A stretch of DNA of 64,000 bases from Typha latifolia (taxonomy: Eukaryota; Streptophyta; Magnoliopsida; Poales; Typhaceae): NCBI GenBank assembly GCA_019914945.1, contig CM034104.1, positions 11,148,046-11,212,045 on the forward strand, written 5' to 3'. Both the position numbers and the translations under genes were made by a program. A model generated the notes under the pieces. That model searched no databases, had not been told where the DNA came from, and was given only the letters and a program-made list of their open reading frames with translations. Positions 53,745 through 63,176 of this stretch are shown here, piece after piece. Position 1 is the first letter of the stretch; each line of letters begins with the position of its first letter.

Positions 53745-54010
53745 ACCATCCACGTGTCCTGTGGGCGGTGGACAAAACCACGCAATCCGCCTCTGTGGGC
53801 GGTACACGGTAGCTGCCTGTGGTCCGAACCGCCGTATACGGAAGTCTCAGCGGGACCCACGAGATGTACGGTTTCCGGAACTCTGATATGCACCCTCCCC
53901 TATCTGATAACCGTCCAAGTGAGTATCAACGGCCGAGTGTGGATAGGAGCTCACATCGTAGCGCGTATGATCTCTCTCGGATTTGGGCCGTCTGATCCCT
54001 AACATGAAGA
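53745..54010 (+). promoter_or_regulatory. GC-rich upstream promoter island of the CIPK gene
   Basis: Contains a G-box/ABRE CACGTGTC (53751-53758), CACGCAATCC (53779-53788), AACCGTCCA (about 53909-53917), CTCTCGGAT (about 53974-53982) and TGGGCCGTCTGAT (53984-53996). The ABRE suggests abscisic-acid or stress input, in keeping with a CIPK. Several of these words recur in the island at 58290-58600. Confidence 0.5.
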
Positions 54011-54248
54011 CTGGCTGCCAATTTCCAGGAAGCAGCAGAGAAACTTCATAAATGAACATGTGGTCAAGACCACTCTTGCTCCACAGCCATGTTCAAAATA
54101 AATTATTTTTGTAAAAGGAAAATTAATTAATTAATTTTTATTTATTTATAAATTTATGTACTAAAAGATGAATCTTTATTTTTAGACGTTCCATTAATTC
54201 TCTAACCCCTACTTCTTGAAACTTGTCAAATTTTTAATTATAAGACTC

Positions 54249-54257
54249 CTATTATAT
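54249..54257 (+). promoter_or_regulatory. Possible TATA box of the CIPK gene
   Basis: ttatatact about 230 bp upstream of the ATG would give a leader of roughly 200 nt. Weak evidence. Confidence 0.35.
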
Positions 54258-54481
54258 ACTTCTTTAATCTCAGCCGACCCTTTGGACTCACTAGCTTTTG
54301 TCTTATCCATCAGCTCGCTGTAACCTAAAAGCTCACGAGGGTACAACTGAACGCAATAGTACCCATTTATATCTCCAGCCCGCGTTCCCGTCTAGCATCG
54401 TTACCTTTTCGAAAGGCGGAAAGTTCGAACTACTTACCAAAATAGCTCCCCCAAAAAGACTAGCATCTCCACTACTACGCG

Positions 54482-55714
54482 ATGGAGCCAGCGACTGTTC
54501 CGGGCTCCGGCACCGGAAAGCTCATTGCTGGGCGCTACGAGATAATCCGTCTACTCGGCCGCGGTGCGACAGCAAAGGTTTACCTCGCTGCCGACCTCCA
54601 CACCGGCGGATCCGTCGCCGTCAAGTCCATCTCCAAGCATTCCTGCGCCTCCCCCTCGTCGATCGTGCGCGAGGTAGCTATCATGCGCCGGCTGCGTCAC
54701 CCCCACATCGTGCGCCTCCTTGAGGTCGTCGCCTCCCGCTCCCGGATCCACTTCGTCCTCGAGCTCGCCGCTGGAGGCGAGCTCTTCCACCGCCTCGAAT
54801 CCCGAGGCAGGTTCCCGGAGGACCTCGCCCGCCGCTACTTCCAGCAATTGATCTCCGCCGTCGGATTCTGCCACGCCCGCGGCGTCTTCCACCGCGATCT
54901 CAAGCTCGAGAACCTCCTCCTCGACGAGAAGGGTGATCTCAAGGTCACGGATTTCGGGTTGAGCGCCCAAGTCGACCAGATCCGAAACGACGGGCTATTC
55001 CACACTCTATGCGGGACGCCCGCATACGTCGCCCCGGATATCCTATCCAAGAAGGGATATGACGCCGATAAGGTGGATATCTGGTCCTGCGGAGTTATCC
55101 TATTCCTGCTCATCGCCGGATATCTCCCCTTTAACGACCCCAATCTCATGGCCATGTACAAAAAGATATACCGCGGAGAATTCCGCTGCCCAAGCTGGAC
55201 TTCTCCGGAGCTCCGCAACTTAATCGAGCGGATCCTAGACCCGAATCCGAAGACGAGGATCTCCTTGGCTGGGATTATTAACCACCCATGGTTCAAGAAG
55301 GGGCTTGATGAGGAGAAATGGACGGCTAAGATGCGGTTCCGCGACGAGGAGTTAGTGAAGGAGGAAGCGGGTCGGGTCTTGAACGCCTTCGATATCATAT
55401 CGTTCTCGTCCGGGTGCGACCTATCGGGTCTGTTCGATGTCGCCCCGGACCGGGAGCGGTTCGTCTCCGGCGAAAGGGCCGAGTCGGTAGTGAACCGGGT
55501 TGAGGAGGTGGGGAGAATAGAGGGGTTGAGAATCAGGAGGGGGAAGAAGAAGGCTTTGCTGGAGGGGCAAAACGGTAATCTGGTGGCCAGGGTGGAGGTT
55601 CACCGGCTGACCGACGACCTGTCGGTGGTGGAGGTGGTGAAGGGGGAAGGCCCCAAGGAGAGACGACTATGGCGGGAGAGAATCGGACCGGCCCTCAAAG
55701 TTCCGGCGATTTAG
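54482..55714 (+). CDS. CIPK: CBL-interacting protein kinase (CIPK/SnRK3), intronless
   Basis: A single exon of 410 residues. The Ser/Thr kinase domain covers about residues 19-271: glycine loop GRGATAKV, Lys48 in VAVK, Glu64 of helix C, HRDLK with Asp139, DFG Asp157, and activation segment HTLCGTPAY. The NAF motif at residues 301-318 (NAFDIISFSSGCDLSGLF) is the diagnostic binding site for calcineurin-B-like calcium sensors, and a PPI-like region for 2C phosphatases follows at about 330-375. CIPKs relay calcium signals to ion channels and transporters at the plasma membrane or tonoplast. The conserved APE triplet of the kinase is APD here (184-186), a conservative change. Absence of introns and high third-position GC fit the intronless CIPK clade. 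I cannot assign a member number. Confidence 0.95.
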   Translation: MEPATVPGSGTGKLIAGRYEIIRLLGRGATAKVYLAADLHTGGSVAVKSISKHSCASPSSIVREVAIMRRLRHPHIVRLLEVVASRSRIHFVLELAAGGELFHRLESRGRFPEDLARRYFQQLISAVGFCHARGVFHRDLKLENLLLDEKGDLKVTDFGLSAQVDQIRNDGLFHTLCGTPAYVAPDILSKKGYDADKVDIWSCGVILFLLIAGYLPFNDPNLMAMYKKIYRGEFRCPSWTSPELRNLIERILDPNPKTRISLAGIINHPWFKKGLDEEKWTAKMRFRDEELVKEEAGRVLNAFDIISFSSGCDLSGLFDVAPDRERFVSGERAESVVNRVEEVGRIEGLRIRRGKKKALLEGQNGNLVARVEVHRLTDDLSVVEVVKGEGPKERRLWRERIGPALKVPAI

Positions 55715-55719
55715 TTGAA

Positions 55720-56767
55720 CCCGGTTTTGTTCATACAATTTCAATTTAGATTATCTATAATTAGTTTTCATTAATCTTTTACCGGCAGCACTTCCGGTAT
55801 ATAAGCCGGTGTTTTTATAGTCACCAGCACAAATTATGTACAGACTTACTAATAATTGAATTCATTTCTCTATGTGTTGGTGCGTTGTCATATAATATTT
55901 TTATGATTTATATAGTCCATACATAGTCTAGTGTGATAAGATGACAGTCAAATAGCCTGCAATTAGCCAACTAAAGTGACATCTTAAAATCGATAGGTGT
56001 CAACAACCACCACCTTCACTTTAATTCTTCTAATTCCAGCTACTAACTCAATTTGGTAAACTCTTTTGATGACTCAGTCCACTTGAGGAAGTCAAAACTT
56101 CTATTAGGGATGGATGCATCTACTTGATTAAAATGCAAGTAATTTCGTCTCAACTTCTTAAATAACCTGAAATATAATATTATAATGGAGTGATAAGAAG
56201 ATGTCACATGGGAGAGATACGTCGGTTGTTAGATCTGATAGCGAAGGGTATTTATAAGGTTAGAATGATAAGAGAGAGAGAGAGTGAAATGATGTGCATT
56301 TTTATATGACTGGAACTTTGGAGAAATGTTGTGAGTAATATTGTCAGAGGTGACCAAACTGGAAGGCATGTAATACCATGTGTTCATAGGTTATCACATT
56401 CATCGAGAGCTGTCGATGTACAGACTGCAGCCAAAATAATAATATTGGAGTGTTGTTTCTAAGGAATCTTTCTGGTAGCTTGTCTTGTGTCGGTAAAAAT
56501 AGGTCATATAATTAGACTAGTTAACTTATATAAATCTAGGTAGAATGTAAGGATTTGTTTATTTTATGAATAAGATTAATTCTAAAAAATAGTTATCATT
56601 TTCATTATTTTTATAATGAGATTTTTATTTTAAAAATAACTATTTTTTTATGTTTACTTGTATTATGAAATAAATAATTATCTTTTTATATAATATAAAC
56701 TGAAAGAAAAGATGAGAAATATACTTTGATTTAATGTAGACTAGGTTGACGGGATTGATTTTGAAGA
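55720..56767. other. 3' flank of CIPK and intergenic DNA
   Basis: AT-rich, with a short (GA)n at 56272-56285. No gene recognised. Confidence 0.6.
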
Positions 56768-56785
56768 TAAATTAGTAATTAAGTT
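56768..56785. repeat. Target-site duplication of the SINE, left copy
   Basis: TAAATTAGTAATTAAGTT, identical to 57176-57193. Confidence 0.85.
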
Positions 56786-57175
56786 TTTTTTTTTTTTGAT
56801 CATTCATGAGCCCGAAGGCTAGATATGGGCTGGACAAAGGGCCAACCCTCCCTAGATACAGAGGCACTTTAAGCCCCACCTAGCTTTTAGCTATCTAGTC
56901 TAGGCTTCAAGCCATATGCGTCGCCGAACAATTGCTTCGAATCAAACGCCGCTAAGACCTACTCCAAACACCGCTAAGACCTGCTCCAAGCCGTTGCGTT
57001 GTCAAGCTGTTCTTCCAAGCTAACCGCACTGCCGAGCCATCAACCGAATCGAGCCAAGCCACCAAACTACCAACCACCAAATAATTTCTCCACAATATTG
57101 TTTAGGGTTGGAGTTGAACTCATGACCTCCTTGGTCATGAGCAAGATACCTACCAACTCTACTAGAGTTGGTTGG
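56786..57175 (-). mobile_element. tRNA-derived SINE with 18-bp target-site duplication
   Basis: A 390-bp insertion flanked by identical 18-bp copies of TAAATTAGTAATTAAGTT. On minus its head is tRNA-like: A-box-like GAGTTGGTAGGTATC (57159-57145) and B-box-like GAGTTCAACTCC (57121-57110), with anticodon-arm-like gctcatgacc between. Its tail is a poly-A (T-run at 56786-56797 on plus, continuous with the duplication). These are the hallmarks of an RNA-polymerase-III SINE mobilised by LINE machinery. The near-perfect flanks point to a fairly recent insertion. The body is GC-richer than its surroundings. Confidence 0.85.
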
Positions 57176-57193
57176 TAAATTAGTAATTAAGTT
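57176..57193. repeat. Target-site duplication of the SINE, right copy
   Basis: TAAATTAGTAATTAAGTT, identical to 56768-56785. Confidence 0.85.
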
Positions 57194-57949
57194 AGTTTGT
57201 AGTATAAAATGTAATTTTGATAAATAGTATTTGTATTCTATAATGGAGTTATTATTGTTATTCTAAAATAAGGAGTTGCATTTTAGAGTAACAAAGAATT
57301 TATTCCGGAATATAATGGGAGCTAGAAAAGAGATATTTAGTTAATAGAATATGGTGGAGAAAGTATTCACTTTTGATATTTTGTTAGAAAAATAAACTAA
57401 AAAGTGACTAACAAAAATAGTTTAGCTTTCTCTTTTTATCTTCCTTTCTTAAAAAAAATTTATTATTTTATTATAGTGAGATATCTTATTAAATTTTACT
57501 TTTTAGCAACCAAACATGCCCGTAACGAGATAAGAAGGCAACTATTAGTATTAATTAAAATTTTAATTGAAAAACTTATATAACACACCAGGGCTTTGAG
57601 CAGTAGAAATTTGGTTCAAAATATAATTTAGAGTTATATCTCTACTTGATCTGTGATTTCTAAGAAATATCCGTTACTTATGAAATAATTTATTTTATTT
57701 TAAATAGAGAAAAAAAAAAGAGACTAATTATCCTTGAAGAGTGAAAAGGGTGACCAATACTTACAATTAATTTTGCAAAATATTATATAATTTTAGTTGG
57801 TAGATGAAGAGCGAGAAATTAATGATTAATGTTGAATTATTTATCTTAATCTAACAGTGCCATTGTATATAATCCTATGAAGAAATTATCAGAATAGGGA
57901 AAAGATTGAACCTAACAATCTCAAAAGTCTAGCATCTAGCCGACGGAGC
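57194..57949. other. AT-rich intergenic DNA
   Basis: Nothing recognised. Confidence 0.6.
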
Positions 57950-58110
57950 CAAGCTATGATCAAACTTGAATATAAATTTTAATCCAATTATAAAGTTAAT
58001 CTTAAATTAAAATAATTTTAATTCAAGCTCAAACTTATATAAGCCGATCAATAATCAATTTTAACTTTAAATCAATTCAAGCTCTTAAAATAAAGCCTAA
58101 TTTAATGGCG
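57950..58110. repeat. MITE-like repeat (TTGAATT/AAGCTTGA type), inverted copy
   Basis: The reverse complement carries aattaggctttattttaa and attgatcggctta, shared with 36220-36360. Confidence 0.5.
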
Positions 58111-58289
58111 AAGATATAGGAACTAATACAGTAGCATTACGGGACATTTAATTTAAATGTTGATCTAAAAGTTTATATTAATTATATTATGAATTTTGAG
58201 AGTTGAGTTTTATCAAGCTGGCTCCTGATCAAGTTTAAGTAGAAATTAATCCCCATTCAATCTAATCTTGGAAAGATAAGAATCTTTTG

Positions 58290-58600
58290 ATTGCCGTAGC
58301 CCCCACTTCCTGTCGACCGTACGGTGCATCACGTGCAGCTGTGGACCACCTGATCCATAATGGACGGTCTACATCTCTCGGATGGTCCATCCCTTGTCTT
58401 TATAAACTTTGGCGCCTTTATATCGTCGTCGCACTAGTCAAATCAGCGAAAAGATCACGGTACACGTCACATCAGGGGCCCCACGGACGACTGGTATGCA
58501 ATCCTAAGCTGTCTTATAAGTTATTAAGAGATGGGAAAAGTTGGATCACGCAATCCTGTCTACGGCATTGTGGGCCGTCTGATTTAACGCCAGATTGCGG
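58290..58600 (+). promoter_or_regulatory. GC-rich promoter-like island without a recognised gene
   Basis: Contains CACGTG (58330-58335), TGGACGGT (58361-58368), ATCTCTCGGAT (58373-58383), TATAAAC (58401-58407) directly abutting TTTGGCGCC (58408-58416, a perfect E2F-type site), CACGCAATCC (58547-58556) and TGGGCCGTCTGAT (58571-58583). Four or five of these words also occur in the CIPK island. The open frame across it does not look like a protein. No coding exon follows that I can recognise. Confidence 0.4.
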
Positions 58601-58719
58601 CCTTTTGGATAAACCCCTCTTTATTAGTATTTTCTGGGATAAGAAAAATGTGATAAATGGGGGGTCTATTCTACGTCCTTCTTATGATCTCATCAGTTGG
58701 GATAAATGAAAAAGTTATC

Positions 58720-61390
58720 TCACTTTGGACAATGATATTTTTACCCTCAAAATCTCTCTCCAATTAGTATTTCATAATATGTGCCTGGTGAAAATGTTTT
58801 GATATGGTTCATCATTTAGTCACACATATATTGTAATAATGTGTAAATTAAGGCGAATTTTATCAAATCCGTTTGGAGAACTTAATTCTTTTTTTTATAT
58901 GTATCGCCACTCCCTTTGTTGCCGTCGCCAAGCTCATCATTCGTTATGTCATAGAGGTTGTTGCTCCCCTTTTCTTTGTTGGTGCCTCCTCTACAACATC
59001 GTTGCTCCTCTTTCTTCGTAGCCACATCCTTTATGAGAATGCCGCTCCTCTTTGTCATCGTTACGGTTTCTATTCCTCCCTTTTTTTCTTTGTTGTCGCT
59101 TCTCTATACCGCAACCACTCCTCTCCTCTTCAATGCTTAGCCTCTTCGCTGCCGCCATATTCTCTACTACTCTCCCTTGCTGCTGCACTCCTTTTTGCCA
59201 CCATTGAACCCTAGGAGCCATCGTTAGACTAGCTGTGGTCTATCTAGGCTCATCAAATTAGGAGGAGAAACTTCTTTATTTTCTATTTCTTTTTCCTTTA
59301 GATCTACTCCTTAGCTAGCGTGGATCCATAGTGATCATGATAGAATCGCCAAAGCTTGATCTTTCGAATGATGTAGCGACTTGGACAATACTTTTTGCTT
59401 TATTTAATGTGCTCGTCGGGGCTTGATACTATGTAATTCTTGTCGTGCTATTATTTTTAGCCAAGTAATCGTGACTTGTTCAATCTATTCTTTTTTTTTT
59501 TTTTTTTTTTGTACAAGACTTGTAAACATTCGATAGGAAACAAATTCACTATTCTTTGTTACTTCAAAATCAACTCTATATCAAATCAAATATAATTATT
59601 ACTCCTTATACTAATATTTTAAACTAAATAATAGAATAACTTACTGTAGTAGTATCTATCGTTTTTTAGTATTAAAAATTAAAATACTACTTTTAAAATT
59701 AGCCTTAAAAAAATCCTAATTAGCATTATCCTTTACCTGGTGATAAGTTCTTACTTTTATCATATCGTTATTCTTGTTCTTTGTTTAGTTTACATACATT
59801 TAAACATATGTAACACGTCAACGAAATAAGATTACAAACATCTAGTATACCAAAAGAGCAGAGAGATAACAAAATCAATTTGATCACTCTTTTCCTTCAT
59901 CCTAACTATCATAATCAGGATGAAGTTGATTACATGTGATCACAAGTCCATCTTGTCATGCGGATGTCTTAATTGATTGAGACGTATTTAGGACCAAAGT
60001 ATAAAGTTTGGTGGGTATGAGGAGTAATGCGGTGGTGGTCGATTTCATGTTGAAGAATGAATACAAGCTTAAAGTTATCCAAAGAAGGTAGTACATTGAT
60101 GATGAGGATGGATGCATTGGCCGACATATTTTCCATCATATGACATAGTGTAGTGTGACATTATGCTGTTGTTATTACGTTAATTATATTTATATCTCTC
60201 TAAATTTATCTTCGTTTTTCACATGCACATTCTAAACTTTTTTTTATATATATATCAACATAGATCTCCTAAACTTTTTTTTTTAAATATATATATATAT
60301 TTATATAATTCTCTTAATCTTTGCAGTTAAAAAAAATAAAACAAACCGCAATAAACTCAGTTTAGCCGACTTAAGCACATAATTTACATATGCTTTAGGT
60401 TAAATTATAACTATTAAATTTGTCGCGCAAAACTAATGGTGATTCTTATAAGTAATTAAGATACAAAATGACTAAATTGCCCCTCATCTTTAAATTAGAC
60501 TGGACAATAAGAAATAAAAAAGTTTATTTACTTAAATTTAAAGTATAAATGAGTAAATTGAAATCGAACCAAACAATAGAGAATGCCAAGCAAAATTAGC
60601 TATTGAACAAATAAAAATTAAATCAAAACTTAGAATGTCTCAAACCACATAAAGATCCAAAAGATTGATATTATATTCTTACAATAAAACACAAGAAATT
60701 TAAGTGAAAAATATAATTTATTAACAAATATTAAAAAAAAGAGTTGGAAATAAAATTGAGGAGGATAATTGCTCGTCCAGCTTATGTTTAGTCTGTGGAT
60801 AAGTTATGATCTGTAAATCAATTTGAGAGAGGAAGACATACTAGATACTATTACTTAACTGTAGTTTATGAGCTAATCTTATAATGAGACAAATATAATA
60901 ACTTAGTCAATTATATCTCAAGTAAAGAATTCAAATTCGAAGTCTTCTTCAAATTTTCTTTGGCTTTCTTTTTTTTTCTCTCATCCTTTTCGTTGGAGGT
61001 AGCAAACACTGCTGCACTGGCAAAGACGAAGTGTTTCCTGGACATATGGGAGCCTTTGTCGTGTTCTTGGTAAAGCTTAGATAATTAATAAAGATGATTA
61101 CATATTAATATGAGAGAGAGAGGATGCTTACATATAAGAATTTAGATTATTTAGCTTTATCGTCATTTTTTTTTCTTAACTGCAAAGTAGCAAAATCAAT
61201 CGATGACATAAATATTTAACGAGAAAGAGAAAAAAAAAAACAGATTAGATAAATTATAATAATTAATATAATAATAGAATTATTCAAAATATACTATGTA
61301 TGCTACTATTGTGTAAATTTCTTAAGTTTCCTCCTGTATATATTTATATATTCTCTAGTCTTTTTTAAATGAACACTGTTATGCTTCTAA
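58720..61390. other. Intergenic DNA with a CT-rich degenerate repeat
   Basis: 58900-59220 is a low-complexity stretch of gttgctcctcttt-like words that leaves open frames on both strands but no recognisable protein. A poly-T run lies at 59490-59511. The remainder is AT-rich, with several T/A runs near 60240-60305. Confidence 0.5.
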
Positions 61391-61391
61391 A

Positions 61392-61573
61392 AAGGGTTGT
61401 CGAAAAAGCCTGTGAGGCTCGTGGGTTCGGCTTGTTTAGAGCATGGTCAAGCTCAGTTTGAGCTTTAATTGAGCCAAAGCTGAGCTAATATATTAGGCTC
61501 GAATGTGTTATCGAGCCGAGCCGAGCTAGAGCTAGCTCGCTCAAGCACGACTCGATTAGGCTTGACAATATAG

Positions 61574-61661
<88 letters not shown>

Positions 61662-61675
61662 TTATATATATAATA
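61392..61675. mobile_element. GAGCTCG-rich dispersed element, copy 3 (inverted, truncated)
   Basis: Reverse complement of the right part of copies 1 and 2: gggttgtcgaaaaagcctgtgaggctcgtggg corresponds to their gagcct...tttttttgatagccc end. It runs into an 85-bp (TA)n at the same internal place as in copy 1, then breaks off. Confidence 0.55.
61576..61660. repeat. (TA)n microsatellite, longest in the window
   Basis: About 85 bp of uninterrupted TA inside the GAGCTCG-rich element. Confidence 0.95.
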
Positions 61676-61699
61676 GCAAATAAATTCTTAAACCCTAGA

Positions 61700-62169
61700 T
61701 CCATCGATTATGCTCCTATGACCCTGTCCTCTCCTCTTCTCTCAACCTCTTCCCTCTTCCCTCAATTCTTTCCTATATCGATGACACTTAGCCGCTGTCT
61801 TAGTCCACCTCCACGGCTTTTCCCTCCCCGCCCTCCCACACCTTCGCTAAGCTAGAGCGACTAGTGAGCAAGTCTCTTCACCTTCATCTAGCCTCATCTC
61901 TGCCCCCCATTTCACCAACATCACCTTCGCCGCCATGTGGGGCATCGTCGATACCACCGCCGAGGCCCTCTCCCTTAAGCTTTCTGCTAGATTCTTCTGA
62001 CGAGGCCAAAATGAAGACAATGACGACCCAAGGCCTTCTATCGCTCTGCTTTCTAGCAAGCTCTCTTAACCACTAGTCGACAAAGGAAAACCTCATCGAT
62101 GCAAAGGCCTTCTTCCTCAAGCTCTCTACTCGATGTCGTGTCCCTTTTCAGTAAGCTCTCTGCTCAATT
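61700..62169. other. CT-rich degenerate repeat split by an LTR
   Basis: Words such as aagctttctgctagattcttctgacgagg recur. The last unit is interrupted at 62169 by LTR copy j and resumes at 62885 with tttctaatgaggtcg. No protein recognised. Confidence 0.45.
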
Positions 62170-62884
62170 TGATACGATCCAGGTCTGATTGGATTGAATC
62201 ATGAGGATATTGGGCTTGATGAATTAAGTATATTCATCTTTTAATTAATCCATGATGTAAGCCATTAAGACAAGTCTAGTTATGTTATGTAAACCCTTAA
62301 GATAAGTCTAGTTAAATCATAAAGTCACTAAGACAAGTTTAATTAAGTCATGTAAATCTCTAAAGTAACTCCTAGCTAATTCTAATCGTATAAGCCTTTA
62401 GAGCTAGTCTCAGTATGATTCATTATACCCGACCTCTATATTTAGAGGAGGTGGATTTCTTTGTTTATTCATCCAAGCATCTAATGAAGAATTAATAATT
62501 ATATTTTAGCCTAAACTATTTTACGAGTAAGACTAAGATAATCTAAAAGTAAAAGTAAATTAATTTTAACCATTTACTTTTTTAGAAATAAATATAACTT
62601 AGAATTATAATTCTACCTTCAACTCATAGCCACCATCACATCTACGAACCACCCTACCTTACGACTATTCACCACCATTGTCTGCCCACCCTCGACAACC
62701 GCCACAACGTCGGATAAATACGAATATATCCAATTCTCACCTTCTTACACTGTTTAATTTTATCTTTTCATTATGACCTCAAAATCACGTGAAAGAAAAG
62801 CTATTAGATTTGTAACTTCTAAGGCTCCCTCTCATTAAAATATCATTTTTTATTTCTAGATCGATAAAGATATGGTTCATAATA
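62170..62884 (+). mobile_element. LTR family 1 copy j
   Basis: Starts TGATACGATCCAGGTC. It has gacctctatatttagaggagg (TATA) at 62430-62450 and caccattgtctgcccaccctcgacaaccgcc (core), and ends tatggttcataata. It interrupts a local CT-rich repeat unit. Confidence 0.7.
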
Positions 62885-63176
62885 GTTTCTAATGAGGTCG
62901 AAATAAAGACAGAGATGATGCCAATGCCCTCTCAATCCTCCATCGCCTCATCGATGTCTGGGCCCCAAATCCTCCCATTGAGCTAGAGATGAGCTGAGTC
63001 TAACTAAGCTTTTCTAGCTTTAGCTGGGAAAATTTAGCAATCGAGCCCAGCTGTGTTGGGCTAGGCCGATAGTTCAATGTGATTTGAGTATTATCTTAGT
63101 TAAATCTTGTACGCCTTTTGGGCTTAATGTTTATTATTTTAGTTAATGCTTAACGTTTGGGCTTTTACTTGTAACA
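62885..63176 (-). mobile_element. Probable 3' LTR of gypsy element 2 (left limit uncertain)
   Basis: On minus, TGTTACAAGTAAAAGCC begins at 63176, shortly after the gag remnant. The region downstream to about 62990 has LTR-like GGGCTTAA and GCCCAAC words. The left part (62885-62985) belongs to the CT-rich repeat instead. Confidence 0.4.

Noticed and set aside
54551..55603. Long open frames antisense to, and out of frame with, the CIPK gene
   Set aside because: By-products of high third-position GC in the kinase gene; the kinase frame has all family motifs.
58287..58709. 140-codon open frame in the GC-rich island
   Set aside because: It begins at TTG, has no domain character and overlaps promoter-like words.
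58839..59221. Several overlapping frames in the CT-rich stretch, on both strands
   Set aside because: Low-complexity Leu/Ser or Arg/Lys strings from a degenerate repeat.
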